NCBI RefSeq assembly: GCF_027924525.1
Contig: NZ_AP027040.1
Coordinates: 186,001 to 250,000, forward strand
Length of the DNA stretch: 64,000 bases
Reading direction: 5' to 3'
Source: Aurantimicrobium sp. INA4
Lineage (GTDB): Bacteria > Actinomycetota > Actinomycetes > Actinomycetales > Microbacteriaceae
The position numbers and the translations under genes are program-made. The notes beneath the pieces were generated by a model, which did not search any database, was not told the DNA's origin, and saw only the letters and a program-made list of their open reading frames with translations. This document shows, one piece after another, positions 1-10,119 of the stretch (position 1 is its first letter; every line of letters starts with the position of its first letter).

Positions 1-40
1 CGCAAGACCAGTAATCCCCAATTAAGCGATAAGTGAGTAT

Positions 41-262
41 ATGGCGAAAAAAGACGGCGTCATTGAGATCGAAGGAACGATCACAGAAGCGTTGCCAAAT
101 GCCATGTTCCGCGTTGAGCTAACCAACGGACACAAGGTACTTGCCCACATTTCGGGCAAGATGCGCCAGCACTACATCCGAATCCTCCCCGAGGACAAGG
201 TCATCGTAGAGCTGAGCCCATACGACCTCACTCGTGGCCGTATCGTTTACCGCTACAAATAA
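41..262 (+). CDS. infA: Translation initiation factor IF-1
   Basis: IF-1 occupies the ribosomal A site during initiation and helps IF-2 and IF-3 select the start codon. The 73-residue product is the family's usual length and is almost entirely one S1-like OB fold, with the typical segments [17 protein letters not shown] and [19 protein letters not shown]. It is first in a ribosomal protein cluster and is followed by rpmJ and rpsM, the standard actinobacterial order. The ATG at 41 opens the known [10 protein letters not shown]-terminus. Its promoter lies outside or at the very edge of the window. Confidence 0.97.
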   Translation: MAKKDGVIEIEGTITEALPNAMFRVELTNGHKVLAHISGKMRQHYIRILPEDKVIVELSPYDLTRGRIVYRYK

Positions 263-322
263 GGATTCCTGAGAAGTAACGGCCTGCGTGCAGGTACGAA
301 GACAGCGAAATAGGTAAGAAAA

Positions 323-436
323 ATGAAGGTTAACCCCAGCGTTAAGCCCATCTGCGACAAGTGCAAGGTTATTCGCCGCCACGGAAACGTCATGGTGATC
401 TGCGAAAACCCTCGCCACAAGCAGCGCCAGGGCTAG
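323..436 (+). CDS. rpmJ: 50S ribosomal protein L36
   Basis: A 37-residue protein beginning [19 protein letters not shown], the typical form of L36 of the large ribosomal subunit. The zinc-binding set is intact: Cys11, Cys14, Cys27 and His32, so this is the zinc-containing (C+) paralogue type. It lies 60 bases after infA and 166 bases before rpsM. Confidence 0.96.
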   Translation: MKVNPSVKPICDKCKVIRRHGNVMVICENPRHKQRQG

Positions 437-602
437 TAACACCCCCACAGATTTTCACTCGCAAGAGTGAGAGACGCGGTTTCACCGCAACAACTGAAAA
501 AAGCACTCCCAAGAATCTCAAGAAATTGAGAGGACACCTACGGTTGGAGGCCGTGGCACCGGGAATGCTCCACACCTCCACTACACACAAGGAGATGCCA
601 CC
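437..602 (+). promoter_or_regulatory. Structured leader upstream of rpsM, four hairpins
   Basis: The 166-base gap before rpsM folds into four consecutive stem-loops on the coding strand: 455-470 (6 bp with a GCAA tetraloop), 476-488 (5 bp), 516-531 (6 bp with a GAAA tetraloop), and 546-579 (5 bp GGAGG/CCTCC with an inner 4-bp helix at 553-556/570-573). Two loops are GNRA type. The rpsM ribosome binding site (AAGGAGATG) follows at 589. An autoregulatory leader for this ribosomal protein operon is an inference from position and structure. Confidence 0.5.
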
Positions 603-977
603 ATGGCACGTCTTGCCGGAGTAGACATTCCACGCGAAAAGCGCGTGGAAGTTGCACTGACATACATCTACGGTGTTGGCCGTACGCGAGCTCTTAAGAC
701 TCTCGCCGACACCAAAATCAGCGGAGACATCCGCGTCAAGGACCTCACCGACGACCAGCTGGTCGCTCTGCGTGACTACATCGAAGGCAACTTCCGCGTA
801 GAGGGTGACCTCCGCCGTGAAGTTCAGGCTGACATCCGCCGCAAGGTTGAGATCGGTAGCTACGAAGGTCTTCGCCACCGTAAGGGTCTGCCGGTTCGCG
901 GTCAGCGCACCAAGACCAACGCTCGTACCCGCAAGGGACCAAAGCGTACCGTCGCCGGCAAGAAGAAGGCTAAGTAA
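603..977 (+). CDS. rpsM: 30S ribosomal protein S13
   Basis: S13 sits in the head of the small subunit and contacts the P-site tRNA and the intersubunit bridges. The 124-residue product has the family's N-terminal [21 protein letters not shown] and the basic C-terminal tail [18 protein letters not shown]. The ATG at 603 follows a strong AAGGAG site. It is followed by rpsK after 44 bases. Confidence 0.97.
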   Translation: MARLAGVDIPREKRVEVALTYIYGVGRTRALKTLADTKISGDIRVKDLTDDQLVALRDYIEGNFRVEGDLRREVQADIRRKVEIGSYEGLRHRKGLPVRGQRTKTNARTRKGPKRTVAGKKKAK

Positions 978-1021
978 TCCGCGTAGGCGGGTACTAGCCC
1001 CATAAGGTTTTAGGAGAAATC

Positions 1022-1420
1022 ATGGCAGCACCTAAGTCGGCAGTTCGCAAGCCGCGCAAAAAGGACAAGAAGAACGTAGCTGTGGGCCAGGCTCACATCA
1101 AGAGCACGTTCAACAACACCATCGTGTCAATCACTGACACCACTGGTGCCGTAATCAGCTGGGCATCGTCCGGTGGAGTTGGCTTCAAGGGTTCACGTAA
1201 GTCAACCCCGTTTGCCGCTCAGCTTGCAGCGGAGTCTGCAGCACGCCAGGCACAAGAGCACGGCATGAAGAAGGTAGACGTCTTCGTCAAGGGCCCCGGC
1301 TCTGGACGTGAAACCGCAATCCGTTCGCTTCAGGCCGCAGGCCTCGAGGTTGGATCGATCTCCGATGTGACCCCACAGGCTCACAACGGATGCCGTCCAC
1401 CTAAGCGTCGTCGCGTTTAG
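1022..1420 (+). CDS. rpsK: 30S ribosomal protein S11
   Basis: S11 forms part of the small-subunit platform near the E site. The 132-residue product has the family core [17 protein letters not shown] and ends CRPPKRRRV, as expected. The N-terminus ([17 protein letters not shown]) is a short basic extension common in Actinobacteria. The next gene is rpoA, with no rpsD between them, unlike mycobacteria. Confidence 0.97.
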   Translation: MAAPKSAVRKPRKKDKKNVAVGQAHIKSTFNNTIVSITDTTGAVISWASSGGVGFKGSRKSTPFAAQLAAESAARQAQEHGMKKVDVFVKGPGSGRETAIRSLQAAGLEVGSISDVTPQAHNGCRPPKRRRV

Positions 1421-1501
1421 TTTTCCCCCTCTTTCATAACTCAATAATTCATCGCTCACGCAAGTGTCATATATCGGACACTTAGCCGAAAGGAATACAT
1501 A

Positions 1502-2494
1502 GTGCTCATTGCACAGCGCCCCACGCTTTCCGAAGAGAACATCTCCGAATACCGTTCACGTTTCATCATTGAACCGCTTGAACCAGGTTTCGGTTACACC
1601 CTCGGTAACTCTTTGCGTCGTACCCTGCTCTCCAGCATTCCTGGTGCAGCAGTAACCAGCATCCGTCTTGATGGCGTACTCCACGAGTTCTCCACCATCC
1701 CCGGTGTTAAGGAAGACGCAACTGAAATCATCCTGAACATCAAGTCTCTGGTTGTTTCCAGCGAGCACGACGAGCCCATCACCGCTTACTTGCGTAAGCA
1801 GGGTTCCGGTGTTGTCACCGCTGCAGACATCTCCGCACCTGCTGGTGTTGAGATCCACAACCCTGAGCTCGTGATCGCAACCCTGAACGACAAGGCAAAG
1901 TTCGAACTCGAACTGACCATCGAGCGTGGACGTGGATACGTCTCCAGCGCTCAGAACCGTTCAGAGTTCTCCGAGGCAGGTCAGATTCCTGTTGACTCGA
2001 TCTACTCTCCCGTACTCAAGGTGACCTACCGCGTCGAGGCAACTCGTGCCGGTGAGCGCACTGACTTCGACCGTCTGGTTGTTGACGTGGAGACCAAGCC
2101 AGCTATCACTCCTCGTGACGCTATGGCTTCTGCTGGTCGTACCCTGACCGAGCTGTTCGGTCTGGCACGCGAGCTCAACACTGCTGCTGAAGGTATTGAG
2201 ATCGGTCCTGCACCAGTAGACGCAGTCCTCAGCTCTGAGCTGTCGATTCCTGTTGAAGACCTCGACCTCTCTGTTCGTTCCTACAACTGCCTCAAGCGCG
2301 AAGGCATCAACACTGTTTCTGAGCTCGTAGCTCTGTCTGAAACTCAGTTGATGAACATCCGCAACTTCGGTCAGAAGTCGGTCGACGAGGTTCGCGACAA
2401 GCTCATTGAGATGGGTCTGTCTCTCAAGGATTCTGTCCCCGGATTCGACGGAGCACACTTCTACGGTGGCTTCGACGACGACGAGAACATCTAA
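1502..2494 (+). CDS. rpoA: DNA-directed RNA polymerase subunit alpha
   Basis: The alpha dimer nucleates RNA polymerase assembly and its C-terminal domain contacts UP elements and activators. The 330-residue protein has the N-terminal assembly domain (residues about 1-230, with [16 protein letters not shown]), a flexible linker, and the C-terminal domain (about 245-320, with the helix-hairpin-helix [15 protein letters not shown]). The start is GTG at 1502, giving the usual [10 protein letters not shown] 7-bp inverted repeat (1462-1468/1477-1483) lies just upstream of the ribosome binding site. It belongs to the operon with rpsM, rpsK and rplQ. Confidence 0.98.
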   Translation: MLIAQRPTLSEENISEYRSRFIIEPLEPGFGYTLGNSLRRTLLSSIPGAAVTSIRLDGVLHEFSTIPGVKEDATEIILNIKSLVVSSEHDEPITAYLRKQGSGVVTAADISAPAGVEIHNPELVIATLNDKAKFELELTIERGRGYVSSAQNRSEFSEAGQIPVDSIYSPVLKVTYRVEATRAGERTDFDRLVVDVETKPAITPRDAMASAGRTLTELFGLARELNTAAEGIEIGPAPVDAVLSSELSIPVEDLDLSVRSYNCLKREGINTVSELVALSETQLMNIRNFGQKSVDEVRDKLIEMGLSLKDSVPGFDGAHFYGGFDDDENI

Positions 2495-2545
2495 GCGACG
2501 TCTCTTTTAGACACGTCACAGTATTGATTTACGGAGATATAGAAA

Positions 2546-3169
2546 ATGCCTACCCCAACTAAGGGTCCACGCCTCGGAGGCGGTCCTGCACACGAGCGCT
2601 TGATGCTCGCGAACATGTCCGTTTCCTTGTTCACACACAAGTCGATCAAGACCACCGAGACTAAGGCAAAGCGCCTGCGTCCCGTGGCTGAGCGTCTCAT
2701 CACGTTTGCAAAGCGTGGAGACCTTCACGCACGTCGCCGTGCACTGTCGATCCTGCGTAACAAGGAAGCCGTTCACATCCTTTTCGCTGAAATCGCTCCA
2801 CTGGTTGCTGAGCGTGAGGGCGGTTACACCCGCATCACCAAGCTCGGTTACCGCAAGGGTGACAACGCTCCTCTGGCACAGATCGAGCTCGTGCTCGAGC
2901 CAGTCAACAAGAAGCCTGCCAAGGCAAAGGCTGCTAAGGCTGAGGCTCCTAAGGCAGCAGCAGCTCCTGCAGCTGAGGTTGTTGAAGAGGTCGTTGTTGA
3001 CGAGGTGACCGAAGAGGTCGCAGTAGACGCTGCCGGTGAAGCAGAAGTTGAAACCGTTGTAGAAGAAACCGTTGCAGAGGTTGTTGAAGAAGCACCCGCT
3101 GCAGAGGAAGCACCAGCAGCTGAAGAAGCTCCTGCAGCTGACGAGGCTCCTGAAGAGGAAGCTAAGTAG
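2546..3169 (+). CDS. rplQ: 50S ribosomal protein L17 with long acidic C-terminal tail
   Basis: L17 is a large-subunit protein near the exit tunnel. The first ~117 residues are a standard L17 domain ([20 protein letters not shown], then [18 protein letters not shown] core and [19 protein letters not shown]). The remaining ~90 residues are low-complexity Ala/Glu/Val/Pro, strongly acidic. Such tails occur in actinobacterial L17, though this one is long. It is the last gene before a strong terminator. Confidence 0.96.
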   Translation: MPTPTKGPRLGGGPAHERLMLANMSVSLFTHKSIKTTETKAKRLRPVAERLITFAKRGDLHARRRALSILRNKEAVHILFAEIAPLVAEREGGYTRITKLGYRKGDNAPLAQIELVLEPVNKKPAKAKAAKAEAPKAAAAPAAEVVEEVVVDEVTEEVAVDAAGEAEVETVVEETVAEVVEEAPAAEEAPAAEEAPAADEAPEEEAK

Positions 3170-3185
3170 TTTTCACACAGAACAT

Positions 3186-3222
3186 GTTCGAAGCCCCGGT
3201 GTTTATCGCCGGGGCTTCGAAC
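3186..3222 (+). terminator. Terminator after rplQ
   Basis: A perfect 14-bp stem (3186-3199 with 3209-3222, GTTCGAAGCCCCGG on the left arm) and a 9-base loop, just after the rplQ stop codon. There is no long T run, which is usual for Actinobacteria. Confidence 0.85.
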
Positions 3223-3260
3223 GTTAACTCTGCTGTGTTTGAGACTTTAGACTCATAGAC

Positions 3261-4253
3261 GTGAATGAGGAAGCAACAGAGAATGACGTCCTAGAGGACG
3301 ACTTTTCTGACCTCATTCCTGTTGATGGTGTTGTTCGGCTTCGTTTGGACTTTGGCTATGACGGCACCGACTTTGCCGGCTGGGCTAAACAGCCAGGTTT
3401 GCGCACGGTGGAAGAAACTATGGAGCACGCCTTTGCGCAGGTGTTGCGCATGGATGTTTCCCCACGCATCGTGGTTGCCGGTCGCACCGATGCCGGTGTT
3501 CATGCCGCCGGCCAGGTCGCTCATATTGATGTTCCCCTCGAGCAGCTCATTCGGGTTTCTTTTTCCCGGGTTGAACGCCGTGAACTCCAAGAGCAGGGCG
3601 GCATTCCCTTCGTGGATGGCCTGCCTCAGGTTCCCCACTCCATGCTGCATGCACTGATGCGCCGCGTGGACGGATCAATGGGACGCAATGCGGATGTGGT
3701 GATCAATAAGGTCACGGTCGCACCTGCAGGTTTTGATGCCCGCTTTTCTCCTCTGGCCAGACGGTATGAATACCGTCTGGCTGATGGCCTTGAGCACTTG
3801 AACCCCATCGACCGGCGCAGAACTGCCTTTCACTTCTATCCGCTGGATGTGGTTGCCATGAACGAGGCTGCCGAGATGATGCTGGGGTTGCGCAATTTCA
3901 GTGCGTTTTGTCGCCCCCGCCCTGGTGCCACCACGATTCGTGAATTGCAAGAGTTCCACTGGGAACGCGATGAGCACGGGGTGATCGTCGCACAGCTGCA
4001 AGCAGATGCGTTCTGTCACTCTATGGTGAGATCTCTTGTGGGCGCGTGTGTGGCGGCAGGGTCGGGAACACACTCCTTGGATGCCATCGAGGATTTGCGC
4101 GATAAAGGTGATCGTACGAGCGTGTTTAAGGTCATGCCCGCCCACGGTTTGACCTTGACCCAGATTATTTACCCGCCAGATGATGAGGTGTGCCAGCGGG
4201 CAGACCTTACTCGCAGCCGTCGCGAATTGACCGACGACGCTCCCATAGCGTAA
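3261..4253 (+). CDS. truA: tRNA pseudouridine(38-40) synthase TruA
   Basis: TruA isomerises uridines 38-40 in the tRNA anticodon arm. The catalytic Asp lies in the signature VVAGRTDAGVHAAGQV, and the second half holds the family motif RYEYRLADG and FCHSMVRSLVGACVAAGSG. At 330 residues it is longer than the usual 250-290. The surplus is an acidic N-terminus and an insert around residues 95-130. The start is GTG at 3261, directly after a TAGAC spacer; a downstream start is possible because the first ~20 residues are poorly conserved in the family. Confidence 0.95.
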   Translation: MNEEATENDVLEDDFSDLIPVDGVVRLRLDFGYDGTDFAGWAKQPGLRTVEETMEHAFAQVLRMDVSPRIVVAGRTDAGVHAAGQVAHIDVPLEQLIRVSFSRVERRELQEQGGIPFVDGLPQVPHSMLHALMRRVDGSMGRNADVVINKVTVAPAGFDARFSPLARRYEYRLADGLEHLNPIDRRRTAFHFYPLDVVAMNEAAEMMLGLRNFSAFCRPRPGATTIRELQEFHWERDEHGVIVAQLQADAFCHSMVRSLVGACVAAGSGTHSLDAIEDLRDKGDRTSVFKVMPAHGLTLTQIIYPPDDEVCQRADLTRSRRELTDDAPIA

Positions 4254-4329
4254 ATTAGACCCTTGGTGCTTGTTCTCTATGGACAGGCCGCCGAAGTTGA
4301 GCCCTCGACTGACGGGTTCTGCAAGCGAG

Positions 4330-4397
4330 ATACTGCTTTCAGAACGCGACGACTGAGCGGGATACACGGACCACTCATTTCGACAAGAAAGCAGTAT
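4330..4397 (+). promoter_or_regulatory. rplM leader with an 11-bp inverted repeat over the ribosome binding region
   Basis: ATACTGCTTTC at 4330-4340 is the exact reverse complement of GAAAGCAGTAT at 4387-4397, five bases before the rplM GTG. The 46 bases between them could form an internal structure. Pairing would bury the only purine-rich ribosome binding candidate of rplM. Leaders of L13 genes are autoregulated in other phyla, so the same role is inferred here. Confidence 0.5.
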
Positions 4398-4401
4398 TAC
4401 T

Positions 4402-4848
4402 GTGACTCGTACCTTTACGCCTAAGGCTGGAGAAGTTACACGCGGCTGGGTCATCATTGACGCAACCGACGTTGTTCTTGGACGCCTCGCCTCTCACGCA
4501 GCAACCATCCTGCGTGGAAAGAACAAGCCCACCTACACTCCTCACATGGACATGGGTGACTTCGTCATCATCATCAACGCAGACAAGGTTGTCCTCACCG
4601 GCAACAAGGCTGCACAGAAGAAGGCTTACCGCCACTCTGGTTACCCAGGTGGTTTGACCGCTACTACCTACACCGATCTGCTCGAGAAGAACCCTGAGCG
4701 CGCAGTCGAGAAGGCTATCCGTGGCATGCTCCCCAAGACTTCTTTGGGACGTGACCAGTTCCGCAAGCTCAAGGTCTACCGTGGCGCAGAGCACCCTCAC
4801 GCTGCACAGCAGCCCAAGGTATACACCCTCACTCAGGTAGCTCAGTAG
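4402..4848 (+). CDS. rplM: 50S ribosomal protein L13
   Basis: L13 is an early-assembly large-subunit protein. The 148-residue product has [16 protein letters not shown] near the N-terminus and the family motif [10 protein letters not shown] in the middle. The start is GTG at 4402. It forms an operon with rpsI, 35 bases downstream, as in most bacteria. The 148-base leader contains an inverted repeat that may control it. Confidence 0.97.
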   Translation: MTRTFTPKAGEVTRGWVIIDATDVVLGRLASHAATILRGKNKPTYTPHMDMGDFVIIINADKVVLTGNKAAQKKAYRHSGYPGGLTATTYTDLLEKNPERAVEKAIRGMLPKTSLGRDQFRKLKVYRGAEHPHAAQQPKVYTLTQVAQ

Positions 4849-4883
4849 AGCCTCGAAGATTCAGATAAAGGATTAGAAAAATC

Positions 4884-5375
4884 ATGGCGGACAACGCAGA
4901 AATCGAGACCGAGACCGAAGAGGTCACCGAGTACTCAACCGAAACTCCTGTTGCAGCAGCTCCTAAGGCTCCTCGCGCAGTTCTCAACGTTCCAGGTGCA
5001 GCTGTAGGTCGTCGCAAGCAGGCTATTGCTCGCGTACGCCTCGTACCCGGTTCCGGCACCATCACGGTCAACGGCCGTGAGCTTGCTAACTACTTCCCCA
5101 ACAAGCTGCACCAGCAGCTCATCAACGACCCCTTCACCGTGCTTGAGCTCGGTGGCGCATACGACGTTGTCGCACGCATCACCGGTGGTGGCCCTTCCGG
5201 TCAGGCTGGCGCACTGCGTCTTGCTATTGCTCGCGCACTGAACGAGATTGACCGCGACAACAACCGCGCGACCCTCAAGAAGGCGGGCTTCTTGACTCGT
5301 GACGCACGCGTCATCGAGCGCAAGAAGGCTGGTCTGAAGAAGGCTCGTAAGGCTTCACAGTTCTCGAAGCGTTAA
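4884..5375 (+). CDS. rpsI: 30S ribosomal protein S9
   Basis: S9 sits in the small-subunit head, with its C-terminal tail reaching the P-site tRNA. The 163-residue product carries a ~38-residue acidic/Ala-rich N-terminal extension typical of Actinobacteria. The S9 domain follows ([36 protein letters not shown]) and ends with the canonical KASQFSKR tail. It is co-transcribed with rplM. Confidence 0.97.
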   Translation: MADNAEIETETEEVTEYSTETPVAAAPKAPRAVLNVPGAAVGRRKQAIARVRLVPGSGTITVNGRELANYFPNKLHQQLINDPFTVLELGGAYDVVARITGGGPSGQAGALRLAIARALNEIDRDNNRATLKKAGFLTRDARVIERKKAGLKKARKASQFSKR

Positions 5376-5403
5376 TCTCGCTTCTGTACTGAACGACTGT
5401 CCC

Positions 5404-6765
5404 TTGGCACGTCTATTCGGCACGGACGGTGTCCGAGGCTTAGCAAACCGTGAACTCACGGCAGATCTAACCTTGGCACTGGCCCAGTCGGCTGCGGTGG
5501 TTCTCACCAGCGGTCGCAGAGCCGAGGCTAGACGAGCTGAGGGACGTCGTGCTACAGCGGTCATTGCACGTGACCCTCGTATCTCGGGTGAATTCCTCAC
5601 CGCGGCGTTATCTGCCGGGTTAGCGAGCTCGGGTATTGACGTTCTCGATGCGGGTGTTATCCCAACCCCCGCAGCTGCCTACCTGGTGAGCTCGATCGGT
5701 GCGGACTTTGGTGTGATGGTTTCTGCCTCACACAACCCCGCTCCTGATAACGGCATCAAGTTCTTTGCTTTCGGCGGAACGAAGCTTCCCGATGAGGTCG
5801 AAGACCGCATCGAAGCTGCGTTAGACGCCGATCACCTGCTGCCCACCGGTGGTGAGGTTGGTCGTATTCGTCGCTTCGCAGATGCTGAAGACCGTTACGT
5901 TATTCACCTGCTGGGCACCCTGCCCAACAAACTCAATGGCCTACACGTGGTGTTGGACTGTGCTCACGGTGCAGCCTCGGCAATCTCTCCCGAGGTCTTC
6001 ACCGATGCCGGTGCCAAGGTCACCGTCATCGCGGCAGACCCAGACGGATTAAACATCAACGACGGTGTGGGCTCCACCCACCTCGACGTGGTCGCTGCTG
6101 CCGTGGTTGCTCACGGTGCTGATATCGGTATTGCACACGATGGTGACGCGGATCGCTGCCTGGCTGTTGATGCACAGGGGAACGTTGTCGATGGCGACCA
6201 GATCATGGCGATCCTCGCGGTGTCCATGAAAGAACGCGGTCACCTCAAGAACGACACTCTCGTTGCCACTGTGATGAGCAACCTTGGCCTGCACAAAGCC
6301 ATGGAGAAGCACGGCATCAGAGTCATCCAGACTGCTGTGGGAGACCGCTACGTTCTCGAGGGCCTTGCCGAACACGATGCTTCCTTAGGTGGCGAACAGT
6401 CTGGCCATGTCATCATGACCGAATACGCCACCACTGGTGACGGAATTTTGACCGGTTTGCACCTGGTTGCAGAAATGGCCCGCACCGGCAAGACCATTGC
6501 TGAGCTCGCCTCAGTGATGACTGTCTACCCTCAGATTCTGGTCAACGTCCGCGGTGTTGATCACCAGGCGCTTTCTGGAAACACCGTTATCGAGGACGCA
6601 GTCAAGGCAGCTGAAGCAGAACTAGCCGACACTGGCCGTGTTCTGCTGCGTCCTTCGGGAACCGAGCCTATGGTTCGTGTCATGGTCGAAGCAGCCGATC
6701 AGGCAACTGCTGACCGTCTGGCACACAGCCTCGCTGATGTGGTCAAGGCAGAGCTTTCGCTCTAA
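5404..6765 (+). CDS. glmM: Phosphoglucosamine mutase
   Basis: GlmM converts glucosamine-6-phosphate to glucosamine-1-phosphate for UDP-GlcNAc and peptidoglycan synthesis. The 453-residue protein starts [14 protein letters not shown], has the phospho-serine loop [16 protein letters not shown] (Ser about 109), the metal-binding DGDADR, the sugar-binding GGEQSGH and the phosphate-binding [12 protein letters not shown]. The start is TTG at 5404, 28 bases after rpsI, so it probably shares that transcript. glmS lies 1.5 kb further on the same strand. Confidence 0.97.
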   Translation: MARLFGTDGVRGLANRELTADLTLALAQSAAVVLTSGRRAEARRAEGRRATAVIARDPRISGEFLTAALSAGLASSGIDVLDAGVIPTPAAAYLVSSIGADFGVMVSASHNPAPDNGIKFFAFGGTKLPDEVEDRIEAALDADHLLPTGGEVGRIRRFADAEDRYVIHLLGTLPNKLNGLHVVLDCAHGAASAISPEVFTDAGAKVTVIAADPDGLNINDGVGSTHLDVVAAAVVAHGADIGIAHDGDADRCLAVDAQGNVVDGDQIMAILAVSMKERGHLKNDTLVATVMSNLGLHKAMEKHGIRVIQTAVGDRYVLEGLAEHDASLGGEQSGHVIMTEYATTGDGILTGLHLVAEMARTGKTIAELASVMTVYPQILVNVRGVDHQALSGNTVIEDAVKAAEAELADTGRVLLRPSGTEPMVRVMVEAADQATADRLAHSLADVVKAELSL

Positions 6766-6773
6766 GTACACAA

Positions 6774-6799
6774 GCGGGGCCTCAGTAAAGAGACCCCGC
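6774..6799 (+). terminator. Terminator between glmM and the convergent small membrane gene
   Basis: GCGGGGCCTC at 6774-6783 pairs with GAGACCCCGC at 6790-6799 (one mismatch) around a 6-base loop. It lies between two convergent genes and may serve both. Confidence 0.75.
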
Positions 6800-6814
6800 A
6801 AAATTGTGTGCAGA

Positions 6815-7207
6815 TCAGTTAGCTGAACGCTTGATCCCGAGGAACCAGCCCAAGCCGGCGACGATGTGCATGGCTGCAAGAACGATTCCCGTAGTCATAT
6901 CAACGGCAACCATGAGCGGGCTTGCTATTGAAACCAAGGCAAAAACAAGACCAAGCCATGCTGCGACATTCACAAACTTGGGTGCCTTTTTCCCAATGAG
7001 CCAGGTGATAAATCCAGCAATGAGGAGGGGTGTCACTGTCGAGCCAAAAGCTGCAAAGAAGGGGATCTCAAGAAGTGCAGGGCTATTGACGGCCATAGCT
7101 CCTCCCAATGCACCACCTACAAAAAAGAGCACAAGGTTGATTGCTCCAGCAATCAGAGCAAATACGGCAAAGCGTCCATATCGAAATGGGGCGGTTGAGC
7201 TAGACAT
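6815..7207 (-). CDS. Small four-helix membrane protein, DUF6069-like
   Basis: A 130-residue hydrophobic protein with four predicted membrane helices: roughly residues 12-40, 55-75, 83-103 and 107-125. A short basic loop GKKAPK lies between helices 2 and 3. The layout and length resemble the DUF6069 family of Actinobacteria; this is recognition by pattern only. ATG at 7207 is preferred over GTG at 7210 because it sits 6 bases after AGAAAGG. It is a single gene convergent with glmM; its function is unknown. Confidence 0.7.
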   Translation of the reverse strand: MSSSTAPFRYGRFAVFALIAGAINLVLFFVGGALGGAMAVNSPALLEIPFFAAFGSTVTPLLIAGFITWLIGKKAPKFVNVAAWLGLVFALVSIASPLMVAVDMTTGIVLAAMHIVAGLGWFLGIKRSAN

Positions 7208-7254
7208 CACTGACCTTTCTAAGAATGAGCAAAGAAAGCTTATTGGTCTACTGA

Positions 7255-8205
7255 CTAAATCTTGCGCAGCAAGACGGTGGAGACTGCGTGGTTTGCTGAC
7301 TTGCGCAGCACCAAGGTTGCACGTGAGCGCGTAGGGCGAATGTTTTCTTCCAGGTTGGGAAGGTTAATGCGCTCCCAGAAATCTTGGGCTGTTGCCCGAG
7401 CTTCTTCTTCGGACAGCTGTGAGTAGCGATGGAAGTAGGAGTCGGGGTCAGTGAAGGCACCACGTTGCAGGCTGAGGAATCTTTCCTGATACCAAGCGGC
7501 AATATCTGCCGTGCGGGCATCAACATAGATCGTGAAGTCGAAGAGGTCACTCACCGCTAAGCCACCGCGGGCGGGAGGCTGCAATACGTTGAGGCCTTCC
7601 ACAATGAGCACGTCAGGCTGGCGCACCACAATCTCTTCATCAGGGAGGATGTCGTAGCTCAGGTGGGAATACACCGGAGCGGTAGCTTCTTCAGCACCGC
7701 TTTTAATCTTGCTCACAAAACGCAACAGAGCACGGCGGTCATAGCTTTCAGGGAAACCTTTGCGATCTAAGATTCCGCGGCGGAACAATTCCGCATTGGG
7801 GTAGAGGAATCCATCGGTGGTGACCAGTTCCACCCGGGGAGTGTCCTCCCAGCGAGCCATGAGCATTTGCAGCAGGCGTGCCACCGTCGATTTCCCCACG
7901 GCGACCGAGCCGGCCACACCAATGACAAACGGAGTTGTCGTGGCGCGCTCGCCGAGGAAATCGGTGGTGTCCCGGTGCAGCTTGCGTGCCCCGGTGGCAT
8001 AGATGGAGAGCAACCTGCTCAGTGGAAGGTAAACATCCTCGACTTCTTTGAGATCGAGGCGGTCACCCAGACCACGAAGACTTTCAATATCTGCCTCGGT
8101 GAGGGGAGCTTTGGTCGTGGGCGCCAACTCAGCCCACTCTGCCCTGGAGATTTCCACAAAGGGGGTGGTGTGCGTATTGATTGCGCCGGTGTGCTCTAGC
8201 CTCAC
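7255..8205 (-). CDS. coaA: Type I pantothenate kinase
   Basis: CoaA phosphorylates pantothenate, the first committed step of coenzyme A synthesis. The 316-residue product has the P-loop [12 protein letters not shown], the family motif TTDGFLYPN, and DFTIYVDA and RYSQL toward the C-terminus. Reading the frame open would allow a start at 8295, but that would run inside divergent glmS. GTG at 8205 gives VRLEHTG and the normal family length of about 310-320, and is preceded by an ATAGG-like site. Confidence 0.95.
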   Translation of the reverse strand: MRLEHTGAINTHTTPFVEISRAEWAELAPTTKAPLTEADIESLRGLGDRLDLKEVEDVYLPLSRLLSIYATGARKLHRDTTDFLGERATTTPFVIGVAGSVAVGKSTVARLLQMLMARWEDTPRVELVTTDGFLYPNAELFRRGILDRKGFPESYDRRALLRFVSKIKSGAEEATAPVYSHLSYDILPDEEIVVRQPDVLIVEGLNVLQPPARGGLAVSDLFDFTIYVDARTADIAAWYQERFLSLQRGAFTDPDSYFHRYSQLSEEEARATAQDFWERINLPNLEENIRPTRSRATLVLRKSANHAVSTVLLRKI

Positions 8206-8262
8206 CTGCCTATTCTGCCCTAAACCAGGCAAATGCCGCTCGTGAACTAAACTAGAACTCTT

Positions 8263-10113
8263 ATGTGTGGAATCGTGGGTTACGTCGGTCAGCAAGACAC
8301 TCTTGCCGTTCTTTTGGGCGGTCTGAAGCGTCAGGAGTACCGCGGATATGACTCTGCCGGTATTGCTGTGCTCACCGAATCGGGGGCAATTGAAACAGCA
8401 AAGAAGGCAGGAAAGCTGCAGGCACTGGTTGACCTGTTAGAAACCAGCCCTGTCTCAGCAGGCCACACCGGTATTGGTCACACTCGCTGGGCTACCCACG
8501 GTGGACCCACCGATGTGAACGCTCACCCGCACTTAGGTGACGGCGGCAACCTTGCCCTCATTCACAACGGCATCATTGAAAACTTTGCTGAAATCAAAGT
8601 CGAGCTTCTTGCTAAGGGCTATGAGTTTGTCTCAGAAACGGACACCGCAGTGGCGGCTGTTTTGCTCGGAGATGTGTACCGCGAGGTCGGTGACCTGCGC
8701 GAAGCAATGCGCTTGGTAGTCAACCGCCTCGAGGGTGCATTTACTCTGCTGGCAGTTCACACTGATGCTCCGCACCAGATTGTTGCGGCCCGCCACAACT
8801 CACCTCTGGTGATTGGTTTGGGTGAGGGAGAAAACTTCCTCGGTTCCGACGTTGCCGCCTTCGTTGAATACACTCACCGCGCTGCCGCAGTTGGTCAGAA
8901 CCAGGTTGTCAGAATTACTCCAGAGACTGTGGAGGTCATCGACTTCGACGGTAACCCTGTTGCGATCGAAGAGTACGAGATTGCCTGGGATGCCTCCGCT
9001 TCCGATAAGGGTGGCTGGTCGTCCTTCATGGCCAAAGAAATCACCGAGAACCCCGACGCGGTAGCGAACACTGTTCGCGGACGCGTCGTGGATGGACTCG
9101 TTGAGGTTCCTGAACTCACTGAACTCGGTGATGATGTCTTGAACGGCATCAACCGCATCATCTTGGTTGCCTGTGGCACTGCTTCTTATGCCGGTATGGT
9201 CGGCGCCTATGCCATCGAGCAATGGGCACGCATTCCGGTCGAAGTTCAGCTCTCCCACGAGTTCCGGTACCGTGACCCCGTGATTACCCCAGAGACGCTC
9301 ATCATTTCGATCAGCCAGTCTGGTGAAACCATGGACACCCTGATGGCGGTCAAATATGCCCGCGAACAGGGTGCCCGCACCATTTCGGTGTGTAACACCC
9401 AGGGTGCAACTATTCCTCGCGAATCTGATGCTGTGGTCTACACCCACGCAGGCCCCGAGGTTGCTGTTGCCTCCACCAAAGCCTTCGTTGCACAGATCAC
9501 TGCGCTCTATTTGATCGGCCTGCACATTGCGCGCTCGAAGAATACCGTGGATGAGAAGGAACTGCGCCGTTTAGCTACTGACCTCCAGGCGTTGCCTGCC
9601 AAGGTCACCAAGGTGTTAGAAACTGGCGAAAAGATTTCACAGCTGGCTAAGTGGATGAGTGACACCCCTTCGGTGTTATTCCTCGGTCGCCACGTGGGAT
9701 ACCCCATCGCGTTGGAGGGTGCCCTCAAGCTCAAAGAGCTTGCCTACATCCACGCTGAAGGTTTTGCTGCCGGTGAGCTCAAGCACGGTCCCATTGCTCT
9801 CATTGATCACGGTCAGCCCGTGTTCGTGATTGTTCCTAGCCCCCGCGGTTCAGCACTGATTCACTCCAAGGTTGTTTCCAACATCCAGGAAATTCGTGCG
9901 CGTGGTGCTCGGGTGATTGCCATTGCGGAGCAGGGCGATGCTGCTGTTCTTCCCTATGCCGATGAGGTCATTCAGATTCCTCTGGCAGACCCCATGTTTG
10001 AACCCATCCTCGCTGTTGTTCCACTGCAGATCTTCGCCATGGAACTGGCAGATGCTAAGGGCTTGGATGTTGACCAGCCACGTAACCTGGCCAAGTCGGT
10101 CACGGTCGAATAG
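8263..10113 (+). CDS. glmS: Glutamine--fructose-6-phosphate aminotransferase (isomerizing)
   Basis: GlmS makes glucosamine-6-phosphate from fructose-6-phosphate and glutamine. The 616-residue protein begins with the nucleophilic Cys2 (MCGIVGYVG). The glutaminase domain spans residues ~1-225 ([16 protein letters not shown]), and two SIS domains follow ([18 protein letters not shown]), ending in the family's [13 protein letters not shown]. acpS starts seven bases after its stop. No glmS ribozyme is visible in the short upstream gap. Confidence 0.98.
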   Translation: MCGIVGYVGQQDTLAVLLGGLKRQEYRGYDSAGIAVLTESGAIETAKKAGKLQALVDLLETSPVSAGHTGIGHTRWATHGGPTDVNAHPHLGDGGNLALIHNGIIENFAEIKVELLAKGYEFVSETDTAVAAVLLGDVYREVGDLREAMRLVVNRLEGAFTLLAVHTDAPHQIVAARHNSPLVIGLGEGENFLGSDVAAFVEYTHRAAAVGQNQVVRITPETVEVIDFDGNPVAIEEYEIAWDASASDKGGWSSFMAKEITENPDAVANTVRGRVVDGLVEVPELTELGDDVLNGINRIILVACGTASYAGMVGAYAIEQWARIPVEVQLSHEFRYRDPVITPETLIISISQSGETMDTLMAVKYAREQGARTISVCNTQGATIPRESDAVVYTHAGPEVAVASTKAFVAQITALYLIGLHIARSKNTVDEKELRRLATDLQALPAKVTKVLETGEKISQLAKWMSDTPSVLFLGRHVGYPIALEGALKLKELAYIHAEGFAAGELKHGPIALIDHGQPVFVIVPSPRGSALIHSKVVSNIQEIRARGARVIAIAEQGDAAVLPYADEVIQIPLADPMFEPILAVVPLQIFAMELADAKGLDVDQPRNLAKSVTVE

Positions 10114-10119
10114 ACGCTC

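Noticed and set aside
8206..8295. Upstream start for coaA
   Set aside because: It would overlap the divergent glmS coding sequence and add residues absent from the family.
8800..9525. 241-codon open frame antisense to glmS, and similar long antisense frames over guaB and guaB3
   Set aside because: Codon-bias shadows of well-identified genes with no recognisable protein features.
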